Assembly (NCBI RefSeq): GCF_052324685.1
Contig: NW_027506905.1
Location: forward strand, 383,501 to 447,500
Direction of reading: 5' to 3'
DNA length: 64,000 nucleotides
DNA from: Brachyhypopomus gauderio
Lineage: Eukaryota > Chordata > Actinopteri > Gymnotiformes > Hypopomidae
A program made the translations under genes and the position numbers. Each line of letters opens with the position of its first letter. The first letter of the stretch is position 1. Shown here one piece after another: positions 53,086 through 64,000 of the stretch. The notes under the pieces are model-generated. The model saw only the letters and a program-made list of their open reading frames with translations. It was not told the origin of the DNA and searched no databases.

Positions 53086-54541
53086 CTACATATGGCGCTT
53101 CATGTGCAGTGCGAGATGATCGGAGCGAGAAAACGCCCGTTCGCACAGGTGGCACTGGAACGGTCGGTGTCCGGTGTGCTTGCGAAAGTGGCGGGTCAGT
53201 TCGTCGGACCGGGCGAACTTCCAACCGCAACCTTCCCAACTGCAATGATAGGGTTTCTCACCTGAAAAGAGCACAGGATAAAGTGAATTAGATGAATTTA
53301 TTTCCTTATGTGCTATGGTAAGACAACAAACATGAAGGATATAGAAACAAACAGGTGTGGACGTACCTGTGTGCGTCCTCTGGTGCGCCTTCAGGTGTGA
53401 GCTCTTTGTGTACGTCTTGCCACATCCCGTGTAGGTACACGTGTGAGTTGCCGTCCGTTTTCTTGGCCACGTGCGGCGTCCCCTCTTGGGTTTTGCGTCC
53501 AGCTCCAGAGGAGAGGAGGGTGGGGTGAGCAGCACTCTCTGGCTGGTGTTGGGCATCGCCATGCCGTCGTCACACATGCTGAAGTGGCGCGCGCTCGGGT
53601 ACGGCAGCTGCACGTGCGGAGGGGGGTGCTGTGCGCGCGCTGGGGGGAATCCCGCGTTGGCGTGATAAGTCGGCGGGAACGACAAAGAGTGACATATCTG
53701 ACTTTGACAATCTGCGTTAATCATCTCGGTTGGGCTCAGCGGGGGGGTCATGCTCCCGGCTCCTTGCGGGGAGTGCGCCAGAAGCGGCTGCTCGTAAGAC
53801 CTCATGCACGCGCCGTTGCCTTCTTGTTTGATTTTTGGCACCATTCCCATAACAGGTCCGAATCCGTCCATGCATGGCTCAACTTTGATGCTGTCAGAAA
53901 TGTCCTCACTGGGGAATGTCGACCTGACCAGGAATCTTCCTTGGATGTTGCTGGCGGGAGCAGGTTGACAGTATGTGTCCACCTCCGAGCGCAAAAGCTC
54001 CGCCATGAGACTGGTGCTGTACGGGGGTGGTGAGGCGTTCAGCTCGGTAACTGGGTAGGTTGTCGAATGGACCGACGGGTTGTACATGTTTCTGGACTCT
54101 TGCATTCTGTAGTCGCCTCCCATGCCAAGTCCAGACAGTGAGATGTCAGATCCAGCGGTGTTTGCGAGAATAAACTCCAGATCCAGATACTTGTCCAGAT
54201 CCTCGTCGTCGGGTCTTCCAATGATATCCATGTTCTGTGATATGTCAGCTAAGCAACTAGAATGCACAGATCGGTCCAATTCATCCTTCCACCTCTGCAA
54301 CAACAAGTAATATTCAGAGTGAGTTATTGGGGCACTTGAAATTTAAATCAGGACACATGTGACACATTCAATTGCAACTGGGTAAGACTTATAAATAACT
54401 TTTACGGACGAGCTTTGTTTGTAATGATGAATTCTGTCATCAGTTTAAAGAGATAAACGAAATTCTTACGTTTTCCCAGCATTTATCCTTCTGTGCGGAA
54501 AAAGTTGAAATTGATGGTAGAATGGTCCCGCTCAGCGCCAT
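53086..54541 (-). CDS. klf2: Kruppel-like factor 2
   Basis: Zinc-finger transcription factor of the KLF2 type; in vertebrates it is flow-responsive in endothelium (family knowledge). Three exons on the minus strand: 54541-54470, 54294-53367, 53261-53086, total 1,176 nt, 391 residues. Exon 1 encodes [17 protein letters not shown], the KLF2 N-terminal signature. The middle exon has a PPPYS motif, an acidic stretch, TPPSSPLEL and the basic [13 protein letters not shown] before the fingers. Three C2H2 fingers follow: [21 protein letters not shown], then [21 protein letters not shown], then [19 protein letters not shown], ending KRHM. Neighbouring eps15l1 matches human 19p13.11 and favours KLF2 over KLF17 or KLF4. 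The a/b fish paralogue is unresolved. Confidence 0.9.
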
Positions 54542-54900
54542 CGCCAGTGGGTCCAAAAACTCGTCTTACTTTTCAAGCCTGGTCTACTTGAAAAGGTAAG
54601 ATAAGAGACCACCGATGATCCCTCCAGGAATACTCGTCAACTACAACTCGGTCTCTGTTGCTAAACAAGCTTTTAAACTCATGTACAAGTTTGATTGGTA
54701 GGAGAAGCTATCTTATAAATATCACGACGGTGAAGCTGGACCAATTGTACGAAGCAAAGGAAATACGCACTACCCGTCCCTAATTATAGGTCCAGTATAT
54801 AGCTAGCCTTCTTCCTCGGCGAGTGCCTTTCGTCTGAGCTGGACGCGGAGGGCACGAGCAGCTTCTTTAAACGTGTGGAGCGATCCACGCCCCCTCTACA
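54542..54900 (-). promoter_or_regulatory. klf2: klf2 promoter and 5' UTR
   Basis: Reading toward klf2, a TATA-like ATATTTATAAGATAG lies near 54,725-54,711, which also resembles a MEF2 site, with a CCAAT box just after it near 54,700. A GC/KLF-type GGGGGCGTGG lies near 54,890, and an alternative TATA-like CTATATACT near 54,795. A start about 54,685 would give a 5' UTR near 145 nt. This is motif reading only. Confidence 0.45.
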
Positions 54901-54935
54901 AACGGGTTAGACGGGTAGAACACGCAGCAAAACCG

Positions 54936-54937
<2 letters not shown>

Positions 54938-54990
<53 letters not shown>
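54938..54990. repeat. (CT)n microsatellite upstream of klf2
   Basis: About 26 uninterrupted CT units, roughly 400 bp upstream of the klf2 start codon. On the klf2 sense strand it is (GA)n, a possible GAGA-type element or simply a polymorphic repeat. Confidence 0.9.
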
Positions 54991-54995
<5 letters not shown>

Positions 54996-55678
54996 AACGT
55001 GTGAGGCGAAGAAAACAAGAAAGATAGATATTTACACAGTACCTTAAAGAAAACGTCGATACTGGCACGGTCAGTAGTGAGTTGTGTCAGTCTGGTTCAT
55101 GGTGACATAACTGATTCCTTATAAAGGTAAAGTCGCAAAGAAAGTATGCTGTAATATCTGAACTTTAATATAACAACCATTCTTTAACAATTTACATAAC
55201 TCCTATTACTTCTGCTGTTGTTGCTACCACTTCTTGACAAAACATTATCAACACAGAAAACGCCCGAAAGCTTTACGTAGTTGCACATGGTTTATTGTAT
55301 TCTACGCAGCTGCTCTAGAAGAAACAACGTTTCCACATTTCATTTGCGTTGCACTAGACCGTCGCATTAAATACACAGCGCATCAGTCTTTTCAAAGTTT
55401 TTCAGCCACCAGGCGCCAAATTTATCAGTATCTATTCAGATCGATGTCTTTACACAGCACCTGCCATTAGGCATTTAAAACTTCATTCACTTGCAAAAGG
55501 CACGGGGCAGGTGGGGGTGCTTGTTTTGTTTCTCTGGCAGTTAACAGGGTAATTTGGCAACATCAAATCAGTTTAAAGTATAATGTTGTGGTGGGTAAAC
55601 ACCCCCCCCCCCCCCCCCCTTTGAGATGATGCATAATAAAAAAAAACGAGGCAGGTATCTCCATTACATTGTTATGGA

Positions 55679-55835
55679 CACGGACGTAATTTTGGGGGGG
55701 GACGGGTGGGACGTGTCCCCCCCACTTTTTCAAAAGCCGGCTTTGGTCCCCCCCAGTTTTTACGGTTAAAACCAAATATTTAAATAGCGACGAATCCATG
55801 TCTCCCCCACTTTTGAAATCAAAATTATGTCCATG
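55679..55835. mobile_element. Small hAT-like MITE, 157 bp, upstream of klf2
   Basis: Termini CACGGACGTAATTTT and AAAATTATGTCCATG pair at 13 of 15 positions, and a perfect 8-bp duplication GTTATGGA lies at 55671-55678 and 55836-55843. The interior is dominated by C/G runs (GTCCCCCCC ACTTTT modules), a sequence I recognise as widespread in fish genomes. Confidence 0.75.
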
Positions 55836-58232
55836 GTTATGGAAATATACAATGATATATTTTGTAAATGTGTTTTATATATTAAGAGATGTAGCCCCTT
55901 CAGAGATGGTGCCAGCCACACACATAGGGGACAATAAAACTGTGTTGGCTTCAAGTAGCTGCAACTGAATTCCCTCAATCCAGACTCCATTGTACGACCT
56001 CGCACAATCAGGTTAAACCACAAATTGCATTTGGATCTTTATTAAGAGGTGTAATGACTGTGACACTCCAGGGAGTGGCTTTGTACATCATGTACCTGTC
56101 TGATGCCGTGATAAATTAGACATTCGGTTGGGGCTGCTAATTACTCCAGCACAGCTTGTGCTTATATGTCGTTCACTGCAACACCCTTATGTTCCAGCAG
56201 TGGTTTTCATTCTTTAATAGCTGTTAATTGTTATTGGTTAACAATGTGTGGGTGGTTTCCATTGTTACGACTCATTGTCAATAAAGTTTGCTAAAATGTT
56301 TAAATGTAGACTTTGATCGACCGATTGGATGTGTTAGCAGGAGAAAGATATCTTGGTGAATGCTGAGAAATTGTACACTTTCTGGGCTGTTTTGTCCAGA
56401 TACAGATCTTGGACATTGAAGTCATTGGGGATTTTCTGTTGAAAGTCCTTTTATGTCTATGTTGAGACTTTATCTGTGTTTGGAAATCTGACCCTATGTC
56501 CCACACATTACACGGCCCATATTCCTTTTCGTTACAATAGCCTAACGCATCGTTCTCATCCCATGTGGGTCAGGCGAGCATGAACCCCAGCTTTGTGCAT
56601 GAGATATATGACATTTTGCCATTGTTGTAATGCTAATACTTAGACCAGTAAACACTTTTACCCATAGTGTTCAGACTTGCACACACCTTTATGTGTAGAC
56701 CTCCCTGCTACACATCATACTGAATATTGGGGTTATTTTATACTTCACATGAAGTGAATTCAAATACTGCACTCAACATCTGGGGGTTTATTTAGAAAAG
56801 CCTTTTTGTCTGCTGGTTATCCAGTGTAATGCATATTTTGCGGCTTAGGTCAAACCCCTGGGAAACACCTGCTCTTTCTTCACAGTGGGGCAGCACAGCG
56901 GTGCGGTCGCCTTCGGCTTGCTTTCGAAGACATGCGGGCAGAAGGAAACTGAGAGTCCGGCCAGAAGCTGAGCGAGTGAGAGTTTGAGCCGGAATGGGAT
57001 TGTGAGAAGAGCTTATGTAGTGTGGCTATTTTTAACCCACTCCTCTGGCCTATCACAGGCCTTCCTCTCCAGAGCGCTCAGGAAGCGATCCTGGCTCTGT
57101 TTCCTGTTCACACACGGGCCCATTCAAAGCCAATCAGGACAGGCACTGACTCAAATGAGAAAAAAGAATGAAAAGTGTTGCACATGTTTCTATGAGTACC
57201 TTTTAACGGTGGAAAGGATTTCCTTAAAGGGAACTCGACATGTACTTTAGTGATGTCAGCCATTTTCTGTGTTTTTTTGTGTGTGTGTGTGTGTGTGTGT
57301 GTTTTGTAATGTTACACATTTTATTTGAATGGTTAATCATACCAAAAATGGACAGAGTCAATGACCCTGGTGTGAACTGTGTTTACATCTTGATCTTGAC
57401 AACTTCACAACTTAAAACATATTGAGTAATTTTTATGAAGCGTAGTGTATGGAAGATAAAGAGCATGAGTGTGATGCAGACAGCTTCATAAATGGAACTC
57501 ATCATTCTGAGAAGTCTGACTTGGCAGCCCAAGACTAATTACACTAGCAAGGGCTTTTTTGCTTTTTTTGAGAGAGCATATGGATTTAATTGGTTTGGCA
57601 AGACACATGGGAGGCAAGCAATTTATTAGCTGTTAACACATGAAATGATGCAGATCTAGCTCTCTGAGCACACAAACCGTAATTGCTGGCTGAGAGGTAT
57701 GTTTGTATTGTCATTAAAAGAGAGAAAAAGTGAAAATAAAGACTATTAGAAAGTGATTTAAGAAAAAATGTTAGCCAAGGCCTGAGTGTATTGTTGCTGA
57801 ACAGTATAGAAACCAGTCTCAGCATTTTACATCACTGAAAAATGATTGCAGTTCAAATGGTCTCCATTCAGTTAAACTGACCCTGGGGTAGTGAAAGGGA
57901 GAAATATCTCATTTCACAAGTCGGAGCTGTCATAACACCATGACTGAAAGTTGACATGGGAGAATGAATTGAAGTCACATGTAATTTGCTGGGTAATCCC
58001 AAAACTAGCCGGAGTCACCTTTAAGATGATACCATGAGAACATTACTGAGCAAGGAGTGATGAATCCAAAGTGGTGGATCGAGAAATTATAAGCCTGGCT
58101 TGAAATGTTTTGGAGTTTAACCTGGCAGGGTTTGTGTAATTTCAACATTTCTCCATTTTCTCTGTTAAAACCACAGGAATTGCCTGTGGGATCTGCCAAG
58201 AACCAGTTCCTTATTTATGAAGGAGTGGGAAG

Positions 58233-58234
<2 letters not shown>

Positions 58235-58281
<47 letters not shown>

Positions 58282-58318
58282 AGGGAGAGAGAGATGAAGA
58301 GAGAGAGAGAGAGAGAGA
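58235..58318. repeat. (GA)n microsatellite
   Basis: GAGAGA tract with a GTGGACGAGG interruption, upstream flank of klf2. Confidence 0.95.
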
Positions 58319-59348
58319 CCTGTTACAATGCAGAGCTGAGTCTCTAAACCAAAGCAGGCCACGGGAGTTTTTATACATGAGTCTGCGTCTGCCCACAGGC
58401 TTGTCCGTGCTGCCTTAAACTGTGCCAGCTGCATAAATATGACAGTCTGCTCTCACACACAGGTTCTTCTCTTTCTTCCTGCATTAAATCTCTCATCTGT
58501 GTAGTTCATATAATGTTATGTGTGCACCTACGATGGATGGAACAAACCCCAAATCTTAGACATTCTTTTGCTCAGTGCTGGATGAATAAAAAAATTTTTT
58601 TGATTGCAATTGTCCACATTACCGACAACCAAATATTGAATCGTGTTAATAATAAAAAATATCTGACAATTGAATCAATCTCACATGCATAATAACTGAA
58701 ATTCAAAGACTCGATTGATCAGAAAACCAATTCCTTTAGTCCTTCAGCGGTTGCAGCTCTGATGTACTATTTCCAAGCCCACTTCACCTCCGACTTAAAA
58801 ACAAGCCTCGTCATTCAAGAATGACATGTGGTCTTTTGCTCATCTTGGAGTTATCTGGCATTCATTTGTTTTCAAGTTACAGCTCAGGGGCAACATAAAC
58901 TCATAAAACAACAATGCCTCCCCTGAGGGCGGCGAACTCCAAATAGTTTTGCTGTGACTTTTCAGCCTTTTGCTCAGGAGGGACAGGACAGAGTCCAGGT
59001 GTGCTGCATGCTTGACTATCATACTCAATTAACTAACCATTCATAAGTTTATGCAGTGGTGACTAAAGTGATCATACATTTTCAATATTTTCCTGCATTG
59101 CAAGTGGACATCTACTTTAGTAGATTTCCTCTCATGGCTTACTTCTGAGCACTTGATCTTGATGTTCGATCTACTGTGCTAAAAGGAGACTACAAACGCA
59201 GCCGGACAGAGAATACAACAGTTGCCAAACTGCATCATAGTTCCTTCTGAGTGTCAACTTTAGATTCGGCCGGATCGGGCCGAAGTGTGCACCAGTGTGT
59301 GACAGTTAGCTTGGGTGAATTATACGTAGGGTGGAGCGAGCTGAGAAT

Positions 59349-59387
<39 letters not shown>

Positions 59388-60487
59388 ATCTCTCTCTTTC
59401 TATGTCTTTGTAAAGCTGTGTTTTTCATTTTGAGTGTGCACCCTGAGATATGCCCTTTTGTGGGTTTCGAAGCAACCCTAGTCATTGGTTCATACTCCAG
59501 CCTGCAAGAATGGGTGCTGAGCGAGTGCTGGTGTGTGTGTGTGTGTGAGTGTGTGTGCGTGCATGTGTGTGTGTATGTGTGTGTGTGTGTGTGCGCAGAG
59601 GTTACAGGATGTGTGGTCTGTTAAACCACAACGTCTCAGTGCAGGCCAGCGTCTCTTGCGGTGGTTGTACGCCCCACACCCAGGTGACAATGCTGATGAG
59701 CAAAAAAAGGCAGAAACTAAAACGCTCTAAATCTGTTTTGCCGGTAGTTGAATTACATTCAGTATGCAGTGTGATTTCATATGGTGTGAAAGTTTTTTGT
59801 GCATGCTGGGAAATAGAAGTTGGTGTGGATTTACCCAGTTAACAGAGGACTGAGCTATGGTGCTGACTCACTATTTGACATATTTCCACACTCTACAGTC
59901 TGGAAACCGAATAAACACATTAAAAACTGAACACATTGAGCACAACTAACACATTGAAATGTGTGATGTCCTAAACCAGCGCACGATGATAGTGTGGACG
60001 TTCTAACCCAAACAAAAATACAAACCAACATAAAAAAACATCTGTAGCTCTGGCTCTAGTTTCTCACACTCTGCCCGGCCTCAAGAACAAGCTTGTCCTG
60101 CACCAACAGGAGAGTCCCAGTGTCCTTCAGTAGCTAGGACACCAGCATGTTGGTTATGTACATCTATATCTGCTCTGTGGTGCTGCTCTTGCTGATGTAT
60201 CACTGCTGATAAACTTTACCAGCTATCTGACTCCATTTGCACGGGGGAGGGGACGGCCTAGTCAAAATGGATGGCGAGTCTGCTTGGGTGTTCTGCCTGC
60301 TGTCTACCGTTCGCCGTGGCCCCCGTGAGCACACGGTGCAAACTTGCCATTGTTTTAATAGCCAAGAAATTATACACTGGCAAAATTGGTGGGTGGGCGG
60401 GTGGGGGGGATCTGTTGACATGACAACAACTGAGGGACCTCAAATCTTCTTGAGCCAGTTATTACTTCTTGGTGCAACGTCTTCGAA

Positions 60488-60589
60488 ACCACAGCATGAC
60501 TCCTGCTGGTCTGATGCAGGAGCGCTCCCTGTCTGGGGACCACAGCATGACTCCTGCTGGTGTGATGCAGGAGCGCTCCCTGTCTGGGG
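60488..60589. repeat. 51-bp unit, two tandem copies
   Basis: Copies start at 60488 and 60539 and differ at one base (GGTCTGATG versus GGTGTGATG). Each contains CTGATGCAGGAGCGCTCC or its variant. Confidence 0.9.
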
Positions 60590-63500
60590 CTAGGCAGGAC
60601 CGTCGGCCCGAGGTCTGTGATCTCCATGATGGAGGGGGGGGTAATATGAGCATCTGGATGAAGGGACTCCGGATAGAGGGAGCAGGCGTGTTCCTCGAGT
60701 GGCACCCAGTCAGTAGCTGAGCCCCTCCCTTCATAGCACGGGGCAGCGGATGCACGAGGGCGTCCAAAAGAGGCCCACACCGAGGGCCAAACGACGGCTT
60801 TTCAGCGTGCGTCAGGGTTCCCGGGGTTTGTGTGTGCACTTTAATGAGAAGCAGAGCCGACGGACGCATTGTCAAAGTGTCCTTAGCACGGTGATAAGTG
60901 AAAGCCGAGCTGTGTTCAGGTGCACTCCTCCTTGTCCGATTCTTGTGAGCACGCTCGTACAAAAAAAGGATGTGCTGAGAAAGGCACTGCTGCATATTCC
61001 ATCGAGATTTGCAGTCTGCCAACAATATTCCCCCATATTCCATTTTCACGTGGGACTTGGAGCCTTGGCCATTGGCAGTCCCATCGCTGACAAGCTGGTT
61101 CAGCTTTTTGAAGGGTGCACATTTCCTCTAACCAAAGCACGTTGGGAAAGGCTGACAAGATCAACATTATACATCTCAGTGAGCCTGACAGGGCAATACC
61201 CCCATCTCCTGTGGTCCAGGCCGCCTGATGGTCGTCGTTGGCCTCAGAACCTCAGTTCTAAAAGGTCTCAGATTAGCTCTCTGCAGCTGGTGCACTGTTC
61301 CTGATCTAACACATTTAAAATGTTTAGCTCACAAGTATTTATGAGGGATCCACGGAGGAACTCTGACATCAGCAGCAGGGTTGAAATCTTTTATTCATTT
61401 TTTGTGATGTCAGCACTCAAAAGCTTGGGCGACAGATGGATGTGTGGCCCTCTGAGTATGGAATGTTTTGAGCTTTAAAAAATCGCTGCTAAGCAACAGC
61501 ATGCGTAAAAAACTCGTGTTGTGGTCAGTTGTGTAAAGAGCTGTTTTGGAATATTTGGGTCTGTGTTTTAGTTCCACTCTGACTTTTTTTTCTTGAGAAA
61601 TGATTTCTGTATTCATTTGAACTATACACAAAGCTGCTCTCACTGAGGAAGACTACTTAATGCAAATCCCACCTGGTGTACAAATGTAAACAATGTTTAT
61701 GGCAGCCACTCATCAGGAATAATTCTACCAAAAGCATATTTGTTTTTTGTAATCTGCACTCTGGATTTCTACAGTATGCATGTAACAGTGGGCCACTATG
61801 AACCTGGGCAGAATTATGGATCTTTAAGTCATAAAAGAGGTCTTTAGACAAATTCCACATGGAAACCTCAGAAACCATTACATACAATACGTCTCACTTT
61901 AAAATTGTGGGTGGAGTTCCCCTATAAGCCCCATCAGTCTAGGCTGTAAGATTTATGAGGTCTGTAAGACGCCGTAATTTTCTCCACGTGATGTGTTGCG
62001 TGATAGGAACGCAAAGTAAACTCCTGAATCCCGTTCGGAGCACGTGGTCTATAAAACTGCACCATCACTTAAGGCTTTTCCCTAACGTGGCAAATATATG
62101 TAGTAAGCTTTTCACATGTTATTAAGCTTTCTGCTGGTTAGACTCTGAGCGTTTGTTGTGGCAACTGGAGGGTGTGATCTCGAGTAAACGGGGAACGAAA
62201 GTGAGAAATAACCGACACCACTTATTCGGTATCATAATGAAACACTAACCATCTTATATGATGGACTGTGGACAAATTAACAGTACATTCTGCTTGAAGT
62301 CTAGCTACACTCAAGCTGAAAATATGATAACATGTTAAAGAGTTTGTGCAATGGGAGACTTGTGGTGAGTTAATCTTATGCCTGTTTATGTTGGGATGGA
62401 GGTGGTAAGTGTTTAGAAGTCTGTTGACTGAAGATTCAGAAAGATCTTCGTATGACTGAGATTTCTCGTTTCTCGTTTCGGACGTTCACCAATGACATGC
62501 TGCCGTGCGTATTTGTTTTCCTTTAAAATTTGAGTGAAAAACAGGTGTGTGTGTGTGTGTGTGTGTGTGTTTTCCCTTTGAATCAAAACCACTTCCTCTC
62601 TGCTCTGCGTGTTGCACACGAGTTATATTTGAAGTCCGTTTAGTTCATCTGTATGTGTGCGTGTTCAACTCCCTTTTCACTGCCGTTGATCTCACTCACC
62701 TTATAAACACTCGTTTCTGTGGTAGCGCTGAATGAACACAAGTTTCATGTTGCGTCTTTGTAGAGGGGGGATTCACCCTTTCTCATCTACAATACGGAAA
62801 AAAATCCCAACTGTTTTGAAAGCCAGTCTACACAAGTGTATTATATTGGCCTTGCTTTTGAATTTTTATGGTTTTGTTTTGCTGTCTTGTGCGCCTTTGT
62901 GGAGCTGCGTTGTTAGGGGAGGAAGTGCTGGTGTCTCTCTGAAAGTGTGGTGATAAACTGGACCTGTGGTCAAACCTCAGGCCTCAGTCTCAGAAAAACA
63001 AGCACTATGTCCCCACAGTCCCCCACGGTCGTACCCCGGTCCTGGACTCGCCTCGGTACCACTCATGCGTCAGTGCTCAGCTTTTACTCCCTGTCACAGC
63101 ATTTCAACAGCGGCCCAAAGATGTGTGCGTTTATGGTCCGTCCAGACCTAAAAACGTAATCATATTCGAGAGAGAGGTTTCTGTGATTTGGGAAGTGCAG
63201 TAAGACTTTGCTCTGTTCTACTGAGGGTTATTACGTTGTACTGCCAAGGAGAATTCGATGTGTGGTAGGCATCTTTACTACAGCAGCCTACAGGAACAGG
63301 CCACAGTCAGACGTATTGCAAAGTGATGATTAGTGGTTTTCTTTCAGTCAGTAGCACCTGCTGCTTTTCCTTGCGTTCCTGTCAAGTGGAAGTTCATGCA
63401 CTCAATCCCCACAATTACCTTGTATTGTTTCGCCACAGAAAGCTGACTCAAACGTCTTTTTGTTTGAAACTGTGGTTGTAAGTGGCTGGCTAGCAATCAC

Positions 63501-63952
63501 AACACAGTCACTGACTTTTATAGTGAGAAGAAGCCAGAGGTTAAATGACATATAGGCTTACAATCTTTTCAGGTGGGGGAGAGTATGTATGTATGTATGT
63601 ATGTATGAATGTGAGTGTGTGTGTGTGTGTGTGTGTGTCTTTCAAACATATTTGGAGGGGTTAAAATGTAATGGCAAGAGATCGCACTCATTTACTTGGT
63701 CTTCATAGCAGCGAAGCCTCCCAACAGCAGAGTTGGTTATGGGAAGCAGCTGCTCGTTGTGCAACAGGAGACTTCCACACAGTGGTACAGCCACTCCCTG
63801 CTCTGGCTGTAGACATCAAGCTCTTTCCTTGAAACACTCCATATGGGCATGATAAGTGTGTGATTGTGTGCGCGTGTGTTTGTGTGTGTGCGTGGGTTTG
63901 ATTTTTGGCTCACAATGATGACAGAGATAAGTTCTGATTGGGTTTGTGGTGT

Positions 63953-63977
63953 CCCCCCCCCCCCCCCCCCCCCCCCC
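63953..63977. repeat. C homopolymer, 25 bases
   Basis: Uninterrupted C-run near the right edge; similar C or G runs of 12-25 bases occur at 2424, 31928, 37529, 42420 and 55602. Confidence 0.9.
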
Positions 63978-64000
63978 TTCTCCTTAAAGCCAGGGAAGCC

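Larger units (their letters stand above)
55000..64000. other. Upstream flank of klf2, no gene recognised
   Basis: Nine kilobases without a coding region I can support. It contains one small hAT element (55,679-55,835), GT tracts at 57.28, 59.53, 62.55 and 63.61 kb, GA at 58.24-58.32 kb, CT at 59.35-59.40 kb, a two-copy 51-bp repeat at 60.49-60.59 kb and a C-run at 63.95 kb. Two stretches of more even base composition (56.88-57.25 and 60.75-61.31 kb) are candidates for klf2 regulatory DNA. Confidence 0.5.

Noticed and set aside
53086..54541. klf17 or klf4 as identity
   Set aside because: The N-terminal [10 protein letters not shown], the KRHM terminus and the eps15l1 neighbour favour klf2.

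Overview
The window is vertebrate nuclear DNA, almost certainly from a teleost fish. It shows spliced genes with GT-AG introns, long (CA)n/(GT)n tracts, many hAT and Tc1 fragments, and protein sequences of four well-known vertebrate genes with fish-style divergence. An interspersed repeat at about 1.63-1.85 kb resembles one common in ostariophysan fish (catfish, characins, electric eel). Species cannot be fixed from the sequence alone.

Layout. (1) 114-14,660, minus strand: rc3h1 (Roquin-1), a RING/ROQ/CCCH RNA-binding repressor. Its last exons lie off the left edge. (2) 15,248-23,290, minus strand: stil, the centriole-assembly protein, complete. Its 3' end sits only a few hundred bases upstream of the rc3h1 promoter. 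(3) 24,718-46,089, plus strand: eps15l1 (Eps15R), an endocytic adaptor, complete in 25 coding exons and divergently transcribed from stil. (4) 53,086-54,541, minus strand: klf2, a three-exon Kruppel-like factor, complete and convergent with eps15l1. (5) 54.9-64.0 kb: sequence upstream of klf2 with no recognisable gene. The summed exon lengths of stil (3,954 nt), eps15l1 (2,739 nt) and klf2 (1,176 nt) are all multiples of three with consistent intron phases, which supports the models.

The genes are not one pathway: mRNA decay (rc3h1), centriole duplication (stil), clathrin endocytosis (eps15l1) and a transcription factor (klf2). EPS15L1 and KLF2 are also neighbours in human (19p13.11), which settles two paralogue questions (EPS15L1 not EPS15, KLF2 not KLF17). 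STIL and RC3H1 lie on human chromosome 1, so the fish linkage differs.

Mobile DNA is the most structured non-genic content. Six hAT-type elements can be delimited, five with perfect 8-bp target-site duplications and one nested inside another with a 7-8 bp duplication. Two keep degraded BED zinc-finger coding. A Tc1-type MITE and a Tc1 transposase remnant are also present. Minisatellites of 14, 18, 20, 27 and 33 bp sit inside introns, several hard against splice sites. I found no convincing new multi-gene system. The best leads are regulatory: GCTAGC-type word clusters and NRF1 palindromes at promoters, three Pumilio sites at the putative end of the klf2 3' UTR, UG repeats in front of 3' splice sites, and two introns open in frame with the preceding or following exon.
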